From contig OY735207.1 in assembly GCA_963457665.1 (NCBI GenBank), positions 49,275,696 to 49,339,695 on the forward strand: a stretch of DNA of 64,000 nucleotides, given 5' to 3'. Below the pieces are notes generated by a model. The model did not search any database. It was not told the DNA's origin and saw only the letters and a list, made by a program, of their open reading frames with translations. The stretch's first letter is position 1. Each line of letters begins with the position of its first letter. Position numbers and translations under genes: made by a program. Source of the DNA: Thysanoteuthis rhombus. Lineage: Eukaryota > Mollusca > Cephalopoda > Oegopsida > Thysanoteuthidae. This document shows, one piece after another, positions 35,976 to 47,490 of this stretch.

Positions 35976-36684
35976 CGAAAGTTGCAGTTATCATCTTCAG
36001 ACGGGATAGAAGTAGGAGACGAGTTTTGCCCAGCCGCAGACAGTTTTGTCAATTGTATTTTTCTCTTGTCTCCTCGTTGATTCATGATGTTTTTCTCCTC
36101 TCTTTCCCCGGGCGTTTTCTCCAGAGTGCACTGGCTTCCTCCGGGACGAAATCTGATTCACTCTTTAACACAATACTGTGTTTAAAATTACAACGTCACT
36201 TCGACATCTCTAGGTGGTAGCACAAATCGTCTGGGGCATTTTTTTTTCACACACCGAGTTCTAAATTCAACATTATTCGATTCCAATTTCCTCTTACTGA
36301 AAGGTCAATGACACTTAGATGTTCATTCAAAACAGTACAGAGTATTATTTTATATTCTTTCACCAGTATCTGATGACTCTTGCTCTCGTTACAGCAAGTT
36401 TTTTTCTGTTTAGTTTATTCAAATAGTTATTCCTAAAAGTTTGCTTTACGCTACTTTTTTTGATTTTTACAAAAAAAGCAATAATAGCGTTTAGCGTTTG
36501 TTTTGCAACAAGCTGTTATAGAATCTTTGTGCACTCTTTCTCTCGCTTAAACGCACTACTTTCCTATACTTTCCACCATCTCAATCTCTGACGACTCAGC
36601 GTAACATACTATCATCACTATTCTAAGTTCTTGTAAAGCTCGAAAATTTTCCCATATTATAGCAAGGTACAACTATTTAGCTTT
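35976..36684. other. No recognisable feature
   Basis: Includes the end of a 98-codon plus frame (35924-36220) that overlaps repeat D. No motif. Confidence 0.5.
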
Positions 36685-36905
36685 TCACTTTTTTTTTTCA
36701 ATTTCACCCTGTTGTCTATTGAAACTGCGTAGTCGATATTCAAGACTATCTTCTTCATTTACGATAGCTAGATTCGATCTCTCGACCTGGATGGAATGAA
36801 TCCAAATAATTTTACTTCTTCTATTCTCAACAATAGCTTCTGGTTTGCATGGCCAAATTACAGTCGTTTGCACAATTTTTAGTACATCTCCATTCTTACC
36901 CAATC
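36685..36905 (-). mobile_element. LINE endonuclease-domain fragment (RLE group), second copy
   Basis: The 72-codon frame contains WPCKPEAIVENRRSKIIWIH, then SIQVERSNLAIVNEED. This fits the KPExVxEN..KIxWD..IQ.(E/D) pattern seen also at 27955-28165, which supports a shared family. The RPD-type residue is absent. Confidence 0.55.
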
Positions 36906-37506
36906 ATGTCTTTATAATTATAATTGTAATTTATAATCTTATACTCTTTCTTTATCTAAAAGTCCTAGATATGTTAACTGTGCATTTCGAAAAAAACAGA
37001 ACGAGAATCTAATCTTCAGAAAACAGGGGAAGTTAGTGGGTAACTTAAATCTATGAATAGAAATTTCAGTTACTTTATAGAATCTCAAAACTTTCAATTA
37101 ATCCATATGGAACTTTTTTCTATATCCTAAAAGCTCAGCTTTGATTAGCTATTCACTAAGATAGGTCAAAAGACCACAATTTTGGTAGGCGAATAAAGAT
37201 TGATCTCACTACAGTAGTGATGGTCTGCGTACCAAATTTGCTAACTCCTACTCCATGGCAGGGTGTGAAAAAGTATGGTAACGCAGTAGTGCCTCTACGA
37301 GGCAGACCTGCCCATATGGAAGAACAAATGATCAAAACAATAAGTGGTCTGAACTGTCTTTGATAAATAAATAAACATCAAATGAAAGTCTCAATTAGTT
37401 GTTCACTGGTTGATTGATTAGAAATTTCAGTTAAAGACAATGCGAAAAAAATTCTATCTTTGGAACATTTCAGGATAGGCAATTGGGAGGCACATTTGGT
37501 CAGCAT
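36906..37506. other. No recognisable feature
   Basis: Unique-looking AT-rich DNA. Confidence 0.5.
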
Positions 37507-37957
37507 TCATCATCAGTCTTTTAACGTCCGTCGTTGGACATAGACCTTCCCCAGGATTCGCCACACTTCCCTATCGTGGGCGCCGCAGAGCCAGTATTTT
37601 CTAAATTTCGCCAGTTCATCTCTCCACCTAGTGTTCTGTCGGCCTCAGTTTCGCCTGCGATCTCTGGGGAACCATGTTGTGAGTCGTGATGTCCATCGGT
37701 TGTCTGTCATTCTTGTAACATGGCCTGCCCATTGCCATTTGAGTTTTTTAATAGTTCCTTTAATGTCTAGAACCTGTTTTCTTCCTTTTATACTGTAGTG
37801 TCTTTTGATCTCTCCATGTGAAGTTGAGCATGATTCTCTTTTCAGTTTGCAGGTTTGTCTCTTGGTTAGGTTCCATGTTTCAGCTCCATAAGTGACTATC
37901 GGAAGGATGCATTGGTTGTATACTCTTCATTTTAGGATTATTGGGATCGACTTGTTA
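37507..37957 (-). mobile_element. RTE-type LINE, 5'-truncated copy
   Basis: Starts with a short CATCATCAG tail, then TCTTTTAACGTCCGTCGTTG, the 3' terminus of the family on the minus strand. Continues through the C-terminal coding region to about 37957, where similarity stops after GGATTATTGGGATC. Confidence 0.85.
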
Positions 37958-38207
37958 CCAAGCACTAAATCACATCCAGCTTCACTGCAAGGGATTTTCA
38001 GTGTTTAATAAACTTCGATCTGTTTGGCACAAGGCAAAAATGTCTGAGCACCTAATGAATATCGAACTCACCTCAGTGGTAATGTTCTGTGAGATAACAA
38101 CCGCCGCGCAGCAGAGTGCAGCTTAGGTTAGGTTATGAATGGAGCGAGAAATTTCTCAGGGGATTTTTTAGGAATGCTATCGAGAAAAATTCCTGAGTTA
38201 ATACTCA

Positions 38208-38225
38208 GGCCATATTAATATGGCC
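38208..38225. repeat. Perfect 18-base palindrome
   Basis: GGCCATATTAATATGGCC, directly preceded by the small hairpin CTGAGTTAATACTCAG. Confidence 0.8.
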
Positions 38226-39711
38226 GTTCTGTAGGTTAATCACCACTTGTGAAAAAAGAAACTCATAAAACAAGAAAAGGATTTGCTAATACTAGCAGGA
38301 TTCACTGATGGCAGCTCTAGTAATTAAGGCAATACTTGATATTGAAGATAGCTCGATTACAATGTTCTAAATTTCCTGGCATGAGCTGCCAACACGACAC
38401 GGTCCATGAACCATCGGATCAACTTATGGGAAAGATCGCTTTGCTATCCGAAAGAAATGCATACATAATTTTCATGTTTTAAATTCCAAGTTGTATTGGA
38501 ATATCACCAAAATTGGTTTGAAGACGCATTTGGTGGCAGAGACGTAAGCGAAAGAAGATATTAGTTTATATGTTTCAGACTACTGTTTTGTTTTTTTTGG
38601 TTTTTATGTTTTTTGTTTTGTTGTTTTTTGTTGTTGGTGTGTGTATGTGTGTGTGTGTGCGTGTGTGTATGTTTGTGTATGTGTGTGTGTATGTGTGTGT
38701 GTATGTGTTCATACACGCATTTCTCTTTTGTTTTTGGGTTCTATTTTTTGTTTTTTGCTTTCTTTATCCAGCTTCGGTAGTCATTGGAAAGATTAATTAT
38801 TCTACCACTACCAGCAATACAGTTCCACTGACGTTCACAAGAATCATTTACACGTATGTCAACACATTGCCCACATAACATTTTCTTTTTCTCACGGGCG
38901 TGCGGAGATACGACGGAAATTGAATCTGGAACCCTTTTGTGCGTTCAAAAATTTTGCAAGAATTTGATTCAGATGCAGTCGCTCAGGTAAGCCAATCTAA
39001 CAGACGTAACCGTAAAATTATCAACAATCAACAATGTATTTATGTGAGTGGCTTTGTCATCTCGCCCACGGGGGGAAGAATTCGTATTACGCTGCAAAAG
39101 GATTTCAGTGTGTTCCATACAATAGGGGAAACGAATAAACGTCAAGTGACCGCCAGCCGTCGAGCGATGCTAGTTTCCTAGACAATTTCCGGTATCAAAA
39201 ATCCTTTCTTTGTTAGGTGCCAACCTGTTGAATCCCTGGACCAAACTAAGCTCAGCCCAGCATCTATGATTATTACAATCGAGTGAAACAACCAAAAAAA
39301 CGAAGCTTTCTTCAACATGGTTCTCCATCGATATCAAATTGTGCTCTTTTAATCAGGCAACCCCACGACCTGACTCTACTTTGTCAATAATATTGTTTTG
39401 TTTGTTTTTTTTCTTTCTTTCCTCTCGACTCCCATGAACAATCAGTTTGTTAATAGCGGGGATGAGTAAAACGAGACCGGAAGAGAAGCGGGGAAGTTGG
39501 TCGACGGTGACATGCAAAGCCAAAACTTTGTCTTATAGTGATCACTTTAAAAAATATGACCGAGATTAATGTTCCATTCTCCTCGCCACAGTCAGAACTT
39601 GTAGATGTAACCATTATTTAAAATAGATGAAAACTTCGTTTAATAAATCGTAATTATGATACCATGGGTTACATAAGCAGCTACTATTTATATATCTACT
39701 AGATTCATTGT
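38226..39711. other. No supported gene; (TG)n tract
   Basis: TG/TATG-rich segment at 38636-38710. An 80-codon frame at 38939-39181 contains a possible donor (CTCAGGTAAGC near 38983) but has no other gene evidence. Confidence 0.45.
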
Positions 39712-39904
39712 CATCAACATTTTCAGCTTCAGTTATTTAGCATCTGACGTTAGACATAGACCATCCCGAGGATTCGCCAGATCTCTCTATCATGGACGTC
39801 GCTGAGCCAATATTATATGAACTTGCTTAGTTTGTCTCGCCATCCTATGTTCTGCCAGCCTTGGTTTCGTATGTGATCTCTGGGGACCCACCTTGAGAGT
39901 CTTG
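39712..39904 (-). mobile_element. RTE-type LINE, short old copy
   Basis: TTAGACATAGACCATCCCGA, then GGATTCGCCAGATCTCTCTA, matches the 3' end of the family with about 20% change. It ends after CTCTGGGGACCCACC. Confidence 0.75.
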
Positions 39905-39984
39905 GCCCGTCAAAATCGAGATTATTTCATGTTATCTATGGATAGATTGATATTTCAGAATATTCTCATTTTTAAACATCATTC

Positions 39985-40285
39985 TCAGTCACAAGTCTCC
40001 TTCTCCCTCACTTTAATCAGTTTTAAAAAGAGGCGAAAAGTAAAACTTTCCAGTCAAGCCATGTCATTGTGTCAACTACAGGAGTCGGTCACACTTGTAC
40101 TGTGGCCACAAGTGTCTCCCTGTCTTCTTCTCTTTAATCAGCACTAAAGAGAAGGAAACAGCGCAATGAGTCCATGTGTCAGCTCCAGCAGTAAATCCCA
40201 CTTTATCTTCTGGTTACACGAGTCTTCCTCTTTTCCTATCTTGAATCAGCTTTGTAGAGGGGAAGAGAGTAAAAATTATGTCTTC
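39985..40285. repeat. Three-unit tandem repeat, about 108-117 bases
   Basis: Units begin near 39991 (ACAAGTCTCCTTCTCC), 40108 (ACAAGTGTCTCCCTGTC) and 40216 (ACACGAGTCTTCCTC). Each runs into a TTTAATCAG-like block and a purine-rich block. Confidence 0.7.
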
Positions 40286-40440
40286 ATTGTGACGCGAACA
40301 AAAATATAAACAAACAAACTTGGTGACGATGGTCTTCATGTGTATAGACTAGTGAATCCCAGTGGAAAGAGATCTCGGATACATTTGAATTTAAATAAGT
40401 TTTCCATAAAAGAAACTGCTGAACTTGTTTCAGTGGAATA

Positions 40441-40842
40441 ATGCAGTCTTGTTTCGTATGGTGCGTAGGATATATTGTGATCAGAAAAAAATGTTTACCA
40501 CCAGATGAAATAGTACATCGTTACGGACAAAAACGCAGTAAAAGTCACATTATTCATTATATAATTGGCCTAGACAAAACCAGTCATGGTACAAGGCCTG
40601 ATTCATGGTGCACCCAATGGGGAACACACTCACTAACAATGGCTTGCGTGACTAGCATGCTGATGGGAGGTAATCTTGTACTGGGATATTTGAATGATCA
40701 AGAGGCTTTTCACTTTCGAACATGTGTGGGAAGAAAATCTCATTGGAATGAAAGCCAGTTATCTTTTAAGAATGTCATAACTATTAGCTTCACTGCACGC
40801 CGCGAAACTGCAGTCAACCATCTGTATAGACTTGGATATTGA
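40441..40842 (+). CDS. Unrecognised 133-codon open frame
   Basis: An acceptor-like CTTGTTTCAG ends about 9 bases before the ATG. The protein has several Cys, His and Trp residues (SCFVWCVGY; SWCTQWGTHSLTMAC; HFRTCVGRKSHWNESQ) and no simple-repeat bias, which makes it more protein-like than most frames here. I do not recognise a family. No TATA box or polyadenylation signal is obvious. It may be an exon, a fragment of an unknown element, or chance. Confidence 0.3.
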   Translation: MQSCFVWCVGYIVIRKKCLPPDEIVHRYGQKRSKSHIIHYIIGLDKTSHGTRPDSWCTQWGTHSLTMACVTSMLMGGNLVLGYLNDQEAFHFRTCVGRKSHWNESQLSFKNVITISFTARRETAVNHLYRLGY

Positions 40843-41489
40843 TTATAGAATAAGTTGTGGGGGCAAAATCGATGAACCAGGCTCAAAAATACATTTTTTT
40901 TAAACAAGGAATACCAAATAGAATTAGAAAAATAAAACGTCTATCTTAATTTAATGTTCAACCCATCAACTCTGGCAGGAGCATATCCGTTGGCATCTTA
41001 TCATAATTCAACAAGAGTCTGTCTGTCTGTACTCACCTATCACAAAAACTACTTGATATAAATCCATAATATTTTCTGTGGGTATGGATTTGATCCCCGG
41101 GAAGTGTTTTAGCAAATTAGTTTTTTGAAAACTGCCTCTCAAAATATGTTCTTAAGGGGTTACAAATCAGAGTGGTCAATTTACATGATTATTCATCTAT
41201 GATAAAAAATGCTTTTTGATGACTTAATAAAAGAATGTCTTTCATTCTTTTTTCTCAACTCAATACTCGTAGATAAAAATACGTTTTTTTCTTTTTTCAA
41301 GAAAGATGCAAAAATATTTTTTCAACATATCTCATATATCTATGTCCATTGGTTGTACATGAGTACCTTGAATAGTAGTATTTTCATTAGTGTATGTTTT
41401 GATGTAGTACGGTTGAGGTACATTTTTTTGATGGAGACTTCAGTTGACCAATGACAAGAGAAAATTATTTCATTGATAGAATGAATCGC
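40843..41489. other. No recognisable feature
   Basis: AT-rich DNA before a minisatellite block. Confidence 0.5.
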
Positions 41490-41514
41490 TGAATAGTTTT
41501 TACTATCCCTATTT

Positions 41515-42245
41515 TCCACTTAAATCGGTCAAAATCAAGGGGAAATTATTTTTTCCACTTTTAAGTTTCAAAATCTAAGGGGAGTTCCTTCTTTTCACTT
41601 TTAGGAGTGACAATGGGAGGGGTATACTCTACATACATACACACACATTAAAAGGGTCCTAATTGAGAAGTAATTTTTTCCAATTTAAAGGGCCAAAAGG
41701 GGGTCAATTTTGAGTGTCAAAGCTGAAGGGGAAATTTTTTTCCACTTTTAGTAGCCATAATCGGGTGAAAGATTTTTTTTCTACTTTTTAGGGTCAAAAT
41801 TAAAGGTAATTAATTTTTTTTCTTTTGAGGGTCAAAATAGAGGATGCCAGGTTTCCTCCCCACTTTTAGGGGTCAAAGTCGAGATGAAGATTTTTTCCCA
41901 CTTTTAGGGGTTGAAATCCAAGGGAGTGTTTTTGACTTTTTGACTCTTTTTCTTTATTTTGCTTTTTGTTTTGTTTTGTTTGTTTTTTTGCTTTTAGGAG
42001 TAAGAAAGGGGGGAATGTTTTTCTATTTTAGGGCAAAAAATTTAATTTTTTACTTTCAGGGATCGGGATTGAGGGGGGAGCTTTCACTCTGAGAAGTAAA
42101 AAGTGAGTGGGCGATTTTTCCCCTACTCTTAGGGGTCGAAATCAAAGAGAATTTATTTTTCCATGTTGAGGGATCAAAATGAGGGACGATTTTTTTTTCA
42201 CTTTCAGGATTCAAAATCGGAGGGAGATTTTCTTTTACCTTCAGA
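41515..42245. repeat. Diverged minisatellite, about 45-base unit
   Basis: Roughly sixteen units of the form CACTTTTAGGGGTCAAAATC, then a purine-rich GAAGGGGA block, then ATTTTTTTCC. The unit varies strongly and is interrupted near 41630-41650 and 41940-41990. Confidence 0.8.
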
Positions 42246-42429
42246 AAACTGGAACATGGTCCAGTCAAAAGAAACTTTCAACCTGGAAGTTCAAGATATA
42301 AAGTTAATATTTGGTACCGATTCGTTGAAAAAGTTACCTATAATAATTGTATGCACGTTAACAAACTAAAGGCTTTCGGAAACTATCTCTGATGGTTTGA
42401 TGCGTCTAAAAAGTCTCATACTCAGTTCA

Positions 42430-43335
42430 GTTGATTAGGTCAGATTTCAAGCAGAATTGTTCAAGATGAGAAAAAGTGTGAGAACTTCAATAATGGCCGA
42501 TTTTTTGTTGCTCTTTCGTATAAAATAGAACATATGCAATCTGACCAAAGCTGTATGTACGATCTTCGTTATAAAATTACAGCATAGAATGAAGAGAGAA
42601 AATTGCAATATAGGTTAATTTAGATTGCCATCAGAATTGTTCAAAATGTGAAAAAGATGTCCAAATTCGCATGCAAGTAGATTATATTATTATTTTTTTA
42701 TATTTCTTCATCTAAAAACAGGATGCACAAGATCAGATCAAAAGTGCCACAGCCATCTTCCAAAACGGCCGCCATACCAAACAAAATTCACAATATAGAA
42801 GAGCATATTTATTAAAGATTCATCCAGAAGTGTTTATATTAATATATATTTCCACTGTTCTTTCATATAGAGATAGAATACATGCGATTTGACTGAAACT
42901 GGGCCCGATATAATCGTTTTGAAAATGGCCAAGAGTAAAAAAAAAAAAAAAAAAAGATTTTTTTTAAATAGATTATATTTATACATTATTTTAAAGTTTG
43001 ACCAGAATTGTTAAGACAATTAAAAGTAAAAATACTTGCCTCTTGGTAGATATTCCGATGTTCCTTCATATGAAAAAAAGGGGGATACTTGTTATAAGCT
43101 AAAACTGCATATTTTATTTTAAAAAGGCTGCTATAGAATATCATTTGTGTAGTACAGCAGATTAGTTGAATTTTTTCAATATGTGAAAAGTGTGAAAACT
43201 TGCATACTGATACATTTTTATGCCATTTCATGTAAAATCAGGACACCCATGATCTGACCAGAACAACCGCTGCCATCTCCATTTCAAAATGACCGCCGAA
43301 AAAGCCCAAATTGAAATATTTCACCTAACTACCAG
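42430..43335 (+). repeat. Satellite-like tandem array, forward orientation
   Basis: Five diverged units. The anchor TTTCATATAAAA...(GAT)CTGACC occurs near 42516, 42703, 42858, 43060 and 43224, giving spacings of about 155-200 bases. Other shared blocks are CCAGAATTGTTCAAAATGTG, GTGAAAACTTGCAT and AAAATGGCCGCCATA. The same unit in reverse orientation forms a second array at 45190-45800. Confidence 0.75.
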
Positions 43336-43549
43336 CCATACATCAGCCAATAAGATTATTATTCATGTCTATAGATTCAGTGTATAATGCTATGTCTTCA
43401 CGTACAAGGAATTAAATGCAACTGATAGCACTGCTCTGTTTCCACTGATCAAAAACATGATGATGTATACATATAGTACACTACATCGCTAACAATACAC
43501 TTGGAATTGGTGTGAGTCATTTAACAAGAATGCAGTTCTCTGATCCCCT

Positions 43550-43655
43550 TTTCGGTCTTGCTAACCATGTTGATTATAACAGAGCCATCTAAAAGAAAAG
43601 TGTCATAATCCAACGCTGTAATTAGCTTTTCGAGACATCCGATGATGAAATGCTC
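43550..43655 (-). other. Possible continuation of the 44414-44947 protein family beyond the LINE
   Basis: The minus strand shows CLEKLITALDYDTFLLDGSV, followed by IINMVSK. From memory, members of the family to which the 177-codon frame seems to belong contain a YDxxxxDGAxxVxxL motif further downstream. If so, the LINE at 43698-44431 lies inside this coding region. Very short and tentative. Confidence 0.25.
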
Positions 43656-43697
43656 CTTGATTCTCGTGTCTAGAAAACTAATTAAAAACCAATTTAT

Positions 43698-44431
43698 GGC
43701 ATCATCATCATCATCATCATCATCAGTCTTTTAACGCCCGTCGTTGGACATAGACCTTCCCAAGGATTCGTGACTCATCTCTATCTTACGTGTCGCAGAG
43801 CCAGTACTTTCTGAATTTGTCTAGCTCACCTCTCCATCTAATATTCTGCCGGCCTCGGTTACGCATGTGATCTCAGGGGATCCATGTTGTGAGTCGCGAT
43901 GTCCATCTGTTGTCTGACACTCTTGCAACATGGCCTGCCCGCTGCCGTTAGAGTTTTCAATGGATTCTATTTCCTGACTCCTGTCTTTTTGCAGATGTAC
44001 TTTGCTGTCTTGAGGTCTCTCCATGTAAGGCCAAGCATAATTCTTTCATGTGCATGTTGCATGGTTCTCAATTTGCGGGTCTGTCTCTTGGTTAGGTTCC
44101 ATGTGTCAGCTCCATAAGTGACAATTGAGAGGATGAATTGGTTATACAGCCTTCTTTTTAGGATTAATGGAATCTTCTTATTTTGAAGGTTGAGCTAGCT
44201 CTGCCAGAGGCAAGCCGTCCTAGTGTGATTCTTCGCTTGATTTCTTCTTTTTTGAGGGTCTCATGGAGAATTGTTGTCCTAGTGATCTACTTTTTCCAGT
44301 TCTGTGTCTTCGATTTTGATCTTGATGTTTTATCTCCGATGTAGTTGTTGTACATGATCTTCGTCTTGCTGAAGCTCATGTGTAGGCCAACTTTCTTGCT
44401 CACTTCATTTAGTTCATCTATCATTAGTTAG
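43698..44431 (-). mobile_element. RTE-type LINE, 5'-truncated copy with (CAT)n tail
   Basis: The tail (CAT)8 at about 43700-43725 is followed by CAGTCTTTTAACGCCCGTCG. The minus strand runs from MIDELNEVSKKVGL at its 5' edge through the usual C-terminal region. The 5' edge at 44431 joins directly onto the 177-codon frame, whose last few codons are LINE sequence. Confidence 0.9.
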
Positions 44432-44947
44432 TGGTCTATTCTGATTCCAGTACTCTCCCACTGCCAGATACTTCACACTTGTTTTTAAGGGCCTCAATTT
44501 AATATGAAGTACGTTGTCTTTCGGGTGACGTCGTTTGGAAAATAGTCGTGCTGTTCTTTGTGATGATGTCTGAGACTGGTTTCGCTCGTTTTCAAGTCGA
44601 TTAGGAAGATAGCAATCATATTGTGATGACTGCCGTATTGCTTTGATGTTCTTGAAACTGGGAACTGCATTCTCATCCATGACTTCTTTTATATCCAGCT
44701 GAGCAAGATGGTTGCTCTCCTCGGTGAATGGGTTTCTCGATTCTTGGAATGTTGCAACCATTACCTTGGCATATTTTGCAAACTTCGTTTGAACGGAGGA
44801 AGACTGATCATGCCGTTTTGTCACTTTTGAAGTATTTTTATCAAAGACCCGAGCGACTTCTGGAACAGCTGTAATCCACCCAATAAAAGCTGTTGGGTTG
44901 TCTGCTATCTCAATTACATCGCCATCTCTTTTGATTTTGTAGTTCAT
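44414..44947 (-). CDS. 177-codon frame of a recurring uncharacterised protein, 3' end cut by a LINE
   Basis: The protein starts MNYKIKRDGDVIEIADNPTA, then FIGWITAVPEVARVF. Later come SSSVQTKFAKYAKVMVATFQ and ESRNPFTEESNHLAQLD, and near the end QYDCYLPNRLE and ARLFSKRR. The pattern GxVxxITxNPxA..RW...PE.AR, then HxQ..SVQ..FAK....L...I...GNPF.E.S.DL..LD, then QY..F...RL...I..N.L.LF is one I remember from large predicted proteins of unknown function in many invertebrate and fish genomes, often in high copy. Function is not known to me. The last residues (about PLTNDR) come from the flanking LINE, so the natural end is missing. No promoter is evident. It could be a transposon-borne gene rather than a host gene. 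Confidence 0.55.
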   Translation of the reverse strand: MNYKIKRDGDVIEIADNPTAFIGWITAVPEVARVFDKNTSKVTKRHDQSSSVQTKFAKYAKVMVATFQESRNPFTEESNHLAQLDIKEVMDENAVPSFKNIKAIRQSSQYDCYLPNRLENERNQSQTSSQRTARLFSKRRHPKDNVLHIKLRPLKTSVKYLAVGEYWNQNRPLTNDR

Positions 44948-45189
44948 TTGTTCATGAGCTTGCTACGTGTACATGGTCCGGAACACATAGGCTGACTTTT
45001 GTATACTTTTCCCTTTCTAATCTTCTATCAAGAGTACTTGCAGTAGCGCCATATCTTTGATATTAATGGGTAGCCATCAAGGATAGTTTCTATCGTCCAA
45101 TGAGATCGTGCACGTAACAATCTAGCCAGAGCAATAAACATATAATTCGAAATCGGCTCTTCTGAGAGAAGGCACAAATTGAGGTGCAA

Positions 45190-45800
45190 GATCAAGTTCC
45201 AAAACTAAAGATCACTAATGGAATTGGAGGCGTCTACCTCTGCTGACGTTGTACCAGGGTTTGAAGCGCAGCATTTCAACAATTGGTCGATGAAATTTAT
45301 CGTAGTTTTGGCAAGCAGATATCGGTAGAATATCCATGGCGTATCATGTTTCATATGACGGAGCACTAGGAAAGGCACCTGTGCGCAAGTTCTCATATTT
45401 GTTTTTTCGTTTTGTATTTTGAACAATTAAAGTTGAAATTTTCAATTAATCTACTCCACTATATTGCGAATTTTATTTATTATGGCGGCCCTTTTATCAA
45501 GGATGATGGATACAGTTTGGGACAGATCACGGATGTCCTGTTTTCATATGAAAGAACATCGAAAGATGTACAAAAGAGTTAGTTTTCACTCTTTTTTTCA
45601 CATTTTTGAATAATTCTAGTAGAATTTTCAATTAATTTATAAAATAATTTTGTATTTTATGACGGCCACTTTGGAATAAAGATGGCAGCCGTAGTTATTA
45701 TCGCATGCAACCTGTTTTTATATCAGATGGCATCAAAAATATGTAAATTTTTACACTTTTTGGAAAATTCTGCCTAATATCTCACTTATTCCACTGTACC
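45190..45800 (-). repeat. Satellite-like tandem array, reverse orientation
   Basis: At least three units of the same repeat as 42430-43335, inverted. Anchors ATGTTTCATATGACGG (45349), CTGTTTTCATATGAAAG (45540) and CTGTTTTTATATCAG (45712) are spaced about 172-191 bases. TTATGGCGGCCCTTTT and TTATGACGGCCACTTTG are the reverse of the GGCCGCCATA block. Confidence 0.7.
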
Positions 45801-47149
45801 AAATTTGAAACTTTTCCAACGAAAAGCGCTTTCTACATATCGACCGTCGAATGATTTTCCCAAATTGCATTGCACTGGCCTTAAGAGTTAATCTAATCAA
45901 AACTGCACTTCTAACAGTACCAAATTTAGCCTTCGTTTCAAACGTTCTGGTTGACTCCTATTTTTGCAAATTTGACTTGACTTGAACGCTTGATGCTATT
46001 TTCGCTTTTCACATTTTTTTGTAAAAGCAAAAAGATGTCGTAAAGTAAAGTTTAGCATACCTGTAAGTAATTCTAGTCCATTTTCTCTTACTTATGTCCC
46101 CTCCTTCTATCACGCTTTAATAAGCTCGTGCTAAAACGCTTGAACTTTTCACAGTCAAGGTCATTTGGATGTTGATTTTTCGAACCCTCGTTGAATATTA
46201 TGGTTTCCATACATTGTCTATTCAGTCACATACTTATTCGAACCCTCCTTCCTCTTACAATTGTTTCGTGATTACCTATTTCTAAAATTTCCTTTATGAA
46301 TGGAATTTGCTTCATAAAAATATAAAAGATTCCAATACCTTTGCGGAATTTCAACTAAAACTACTTGCGGTTATCAGACCTGTAAAAAATGTCTAAGTAT
46401 AATGTTTGTAACATGACAGGTACTAAGAATATTACAAAGCTGCAAGTTGATTCTAGTCAACTGAATGTACACGGGTTTCGACACAGTTTTGGTAGCTGAA
46501 GCCCTCTCTGTGTAAGTGGTACGGGGGAACTGAAACCTCTCCTGCATTGCACCCTGTTTGACTTACAGATCTTTTCAGTCAGCTTCAGGATGTACCTGGG
46601 TTAGATATGACAAGTATGGATTCGAAACAATTCTCTGGATAGCTCTTGTATGGAAAGTCGGATCTAAATACATGCGCAGATCGAAAGATCATTGAGACAA
46701 CAGTATCCTTTATTGAACATTCCAAAATATTTTGTTTACATCTCTTTTCAGGTAATCACGAGCCCCTTCTAATTTTTTTCTTTTCTTTCATTTATTGTTT
46801 TTGTTTTTGTCTTGTTTTTTGAAGGGAGTGAATTTGTTTTAATTCAATGGTCTGAATTGTTAGTGCCATCTGCAGTGGGGGCCAGGTTACTTCCTGATCC
46901 TTTATCGTATTCTAATTTAGTTTTTCGAGGTAATAAATGAATGAATTGATATATAATTTTTGAAAAGATCAAGTCAATGGTCCGTCGAAAAATATCCATG
47001 AATTGTCCATTTTACACTGAACTGCAAACGATGACGTTATGTTCACAAAATTCTTAAACGCAGCGTCTATCTTTTCAATCGATACCAAAAGATAAACTTT
47101 CAGACGATGTCATTTTTTTATCCTTGGCTCGACTAAACGATTTTTAGTG
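45801..47149. other. No recognisable feature
   Basis: AT-rich DNA. A patch at 46490-46560 is less AT-rich but unassigned. Confidence 0.5.
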
Positions 47150-47490
47150 AATGCTTTTTTCATAAAAGAGTATGTCTATAAAGATGTTTTAAAATACTTC
47201 TGGAGGTATTTTGAAATTGTGATGGTGAATAAAAAAATTATGCTTGAAAAGATATTTGAAATTTTTTTTTTCTTTTCATCGGTAACGATACTTGGAAAGA
47301 TATCTCATAATTGCAATTTTTTTTCATAGGAAATTATACTCGGAAAGATACCTCGAAATTGTGAGTTTTTATAGGAAGTGATACTTGAAAGATATTTTAA
47401 AATTTTCTCTTTTATCAGAAACGATACTTATAAAGATATTTTAGATTTTTGTTTTTCTAAAGAAACTATACTTGTGAAGATATTTTGAAA
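47150..47490. repeat. Diverged minisatellite, about 45-58-base unit
   Basis: About seven units of the form AAACGATACTTGNAAAGATA, then a TTTTGAAATT block and a TTTTTTCATAGG block. The clearest copies begin near 47281, 47331, 47376 and 47417. Confidence 0.8.

Noticed and set aside
38939-39181. 80-codon frame with an internal donor-like CAGGTAAGC
   Set aside because: A donor inside an otherwise unsupported frame is expected by chance. No acceptor-exon pair was found.
42430-45800. CRISPR-like array
   Set aside because: The units are long, diverged and lack identical short repeats with unique spacers. The DNA is eukaryotic in character.
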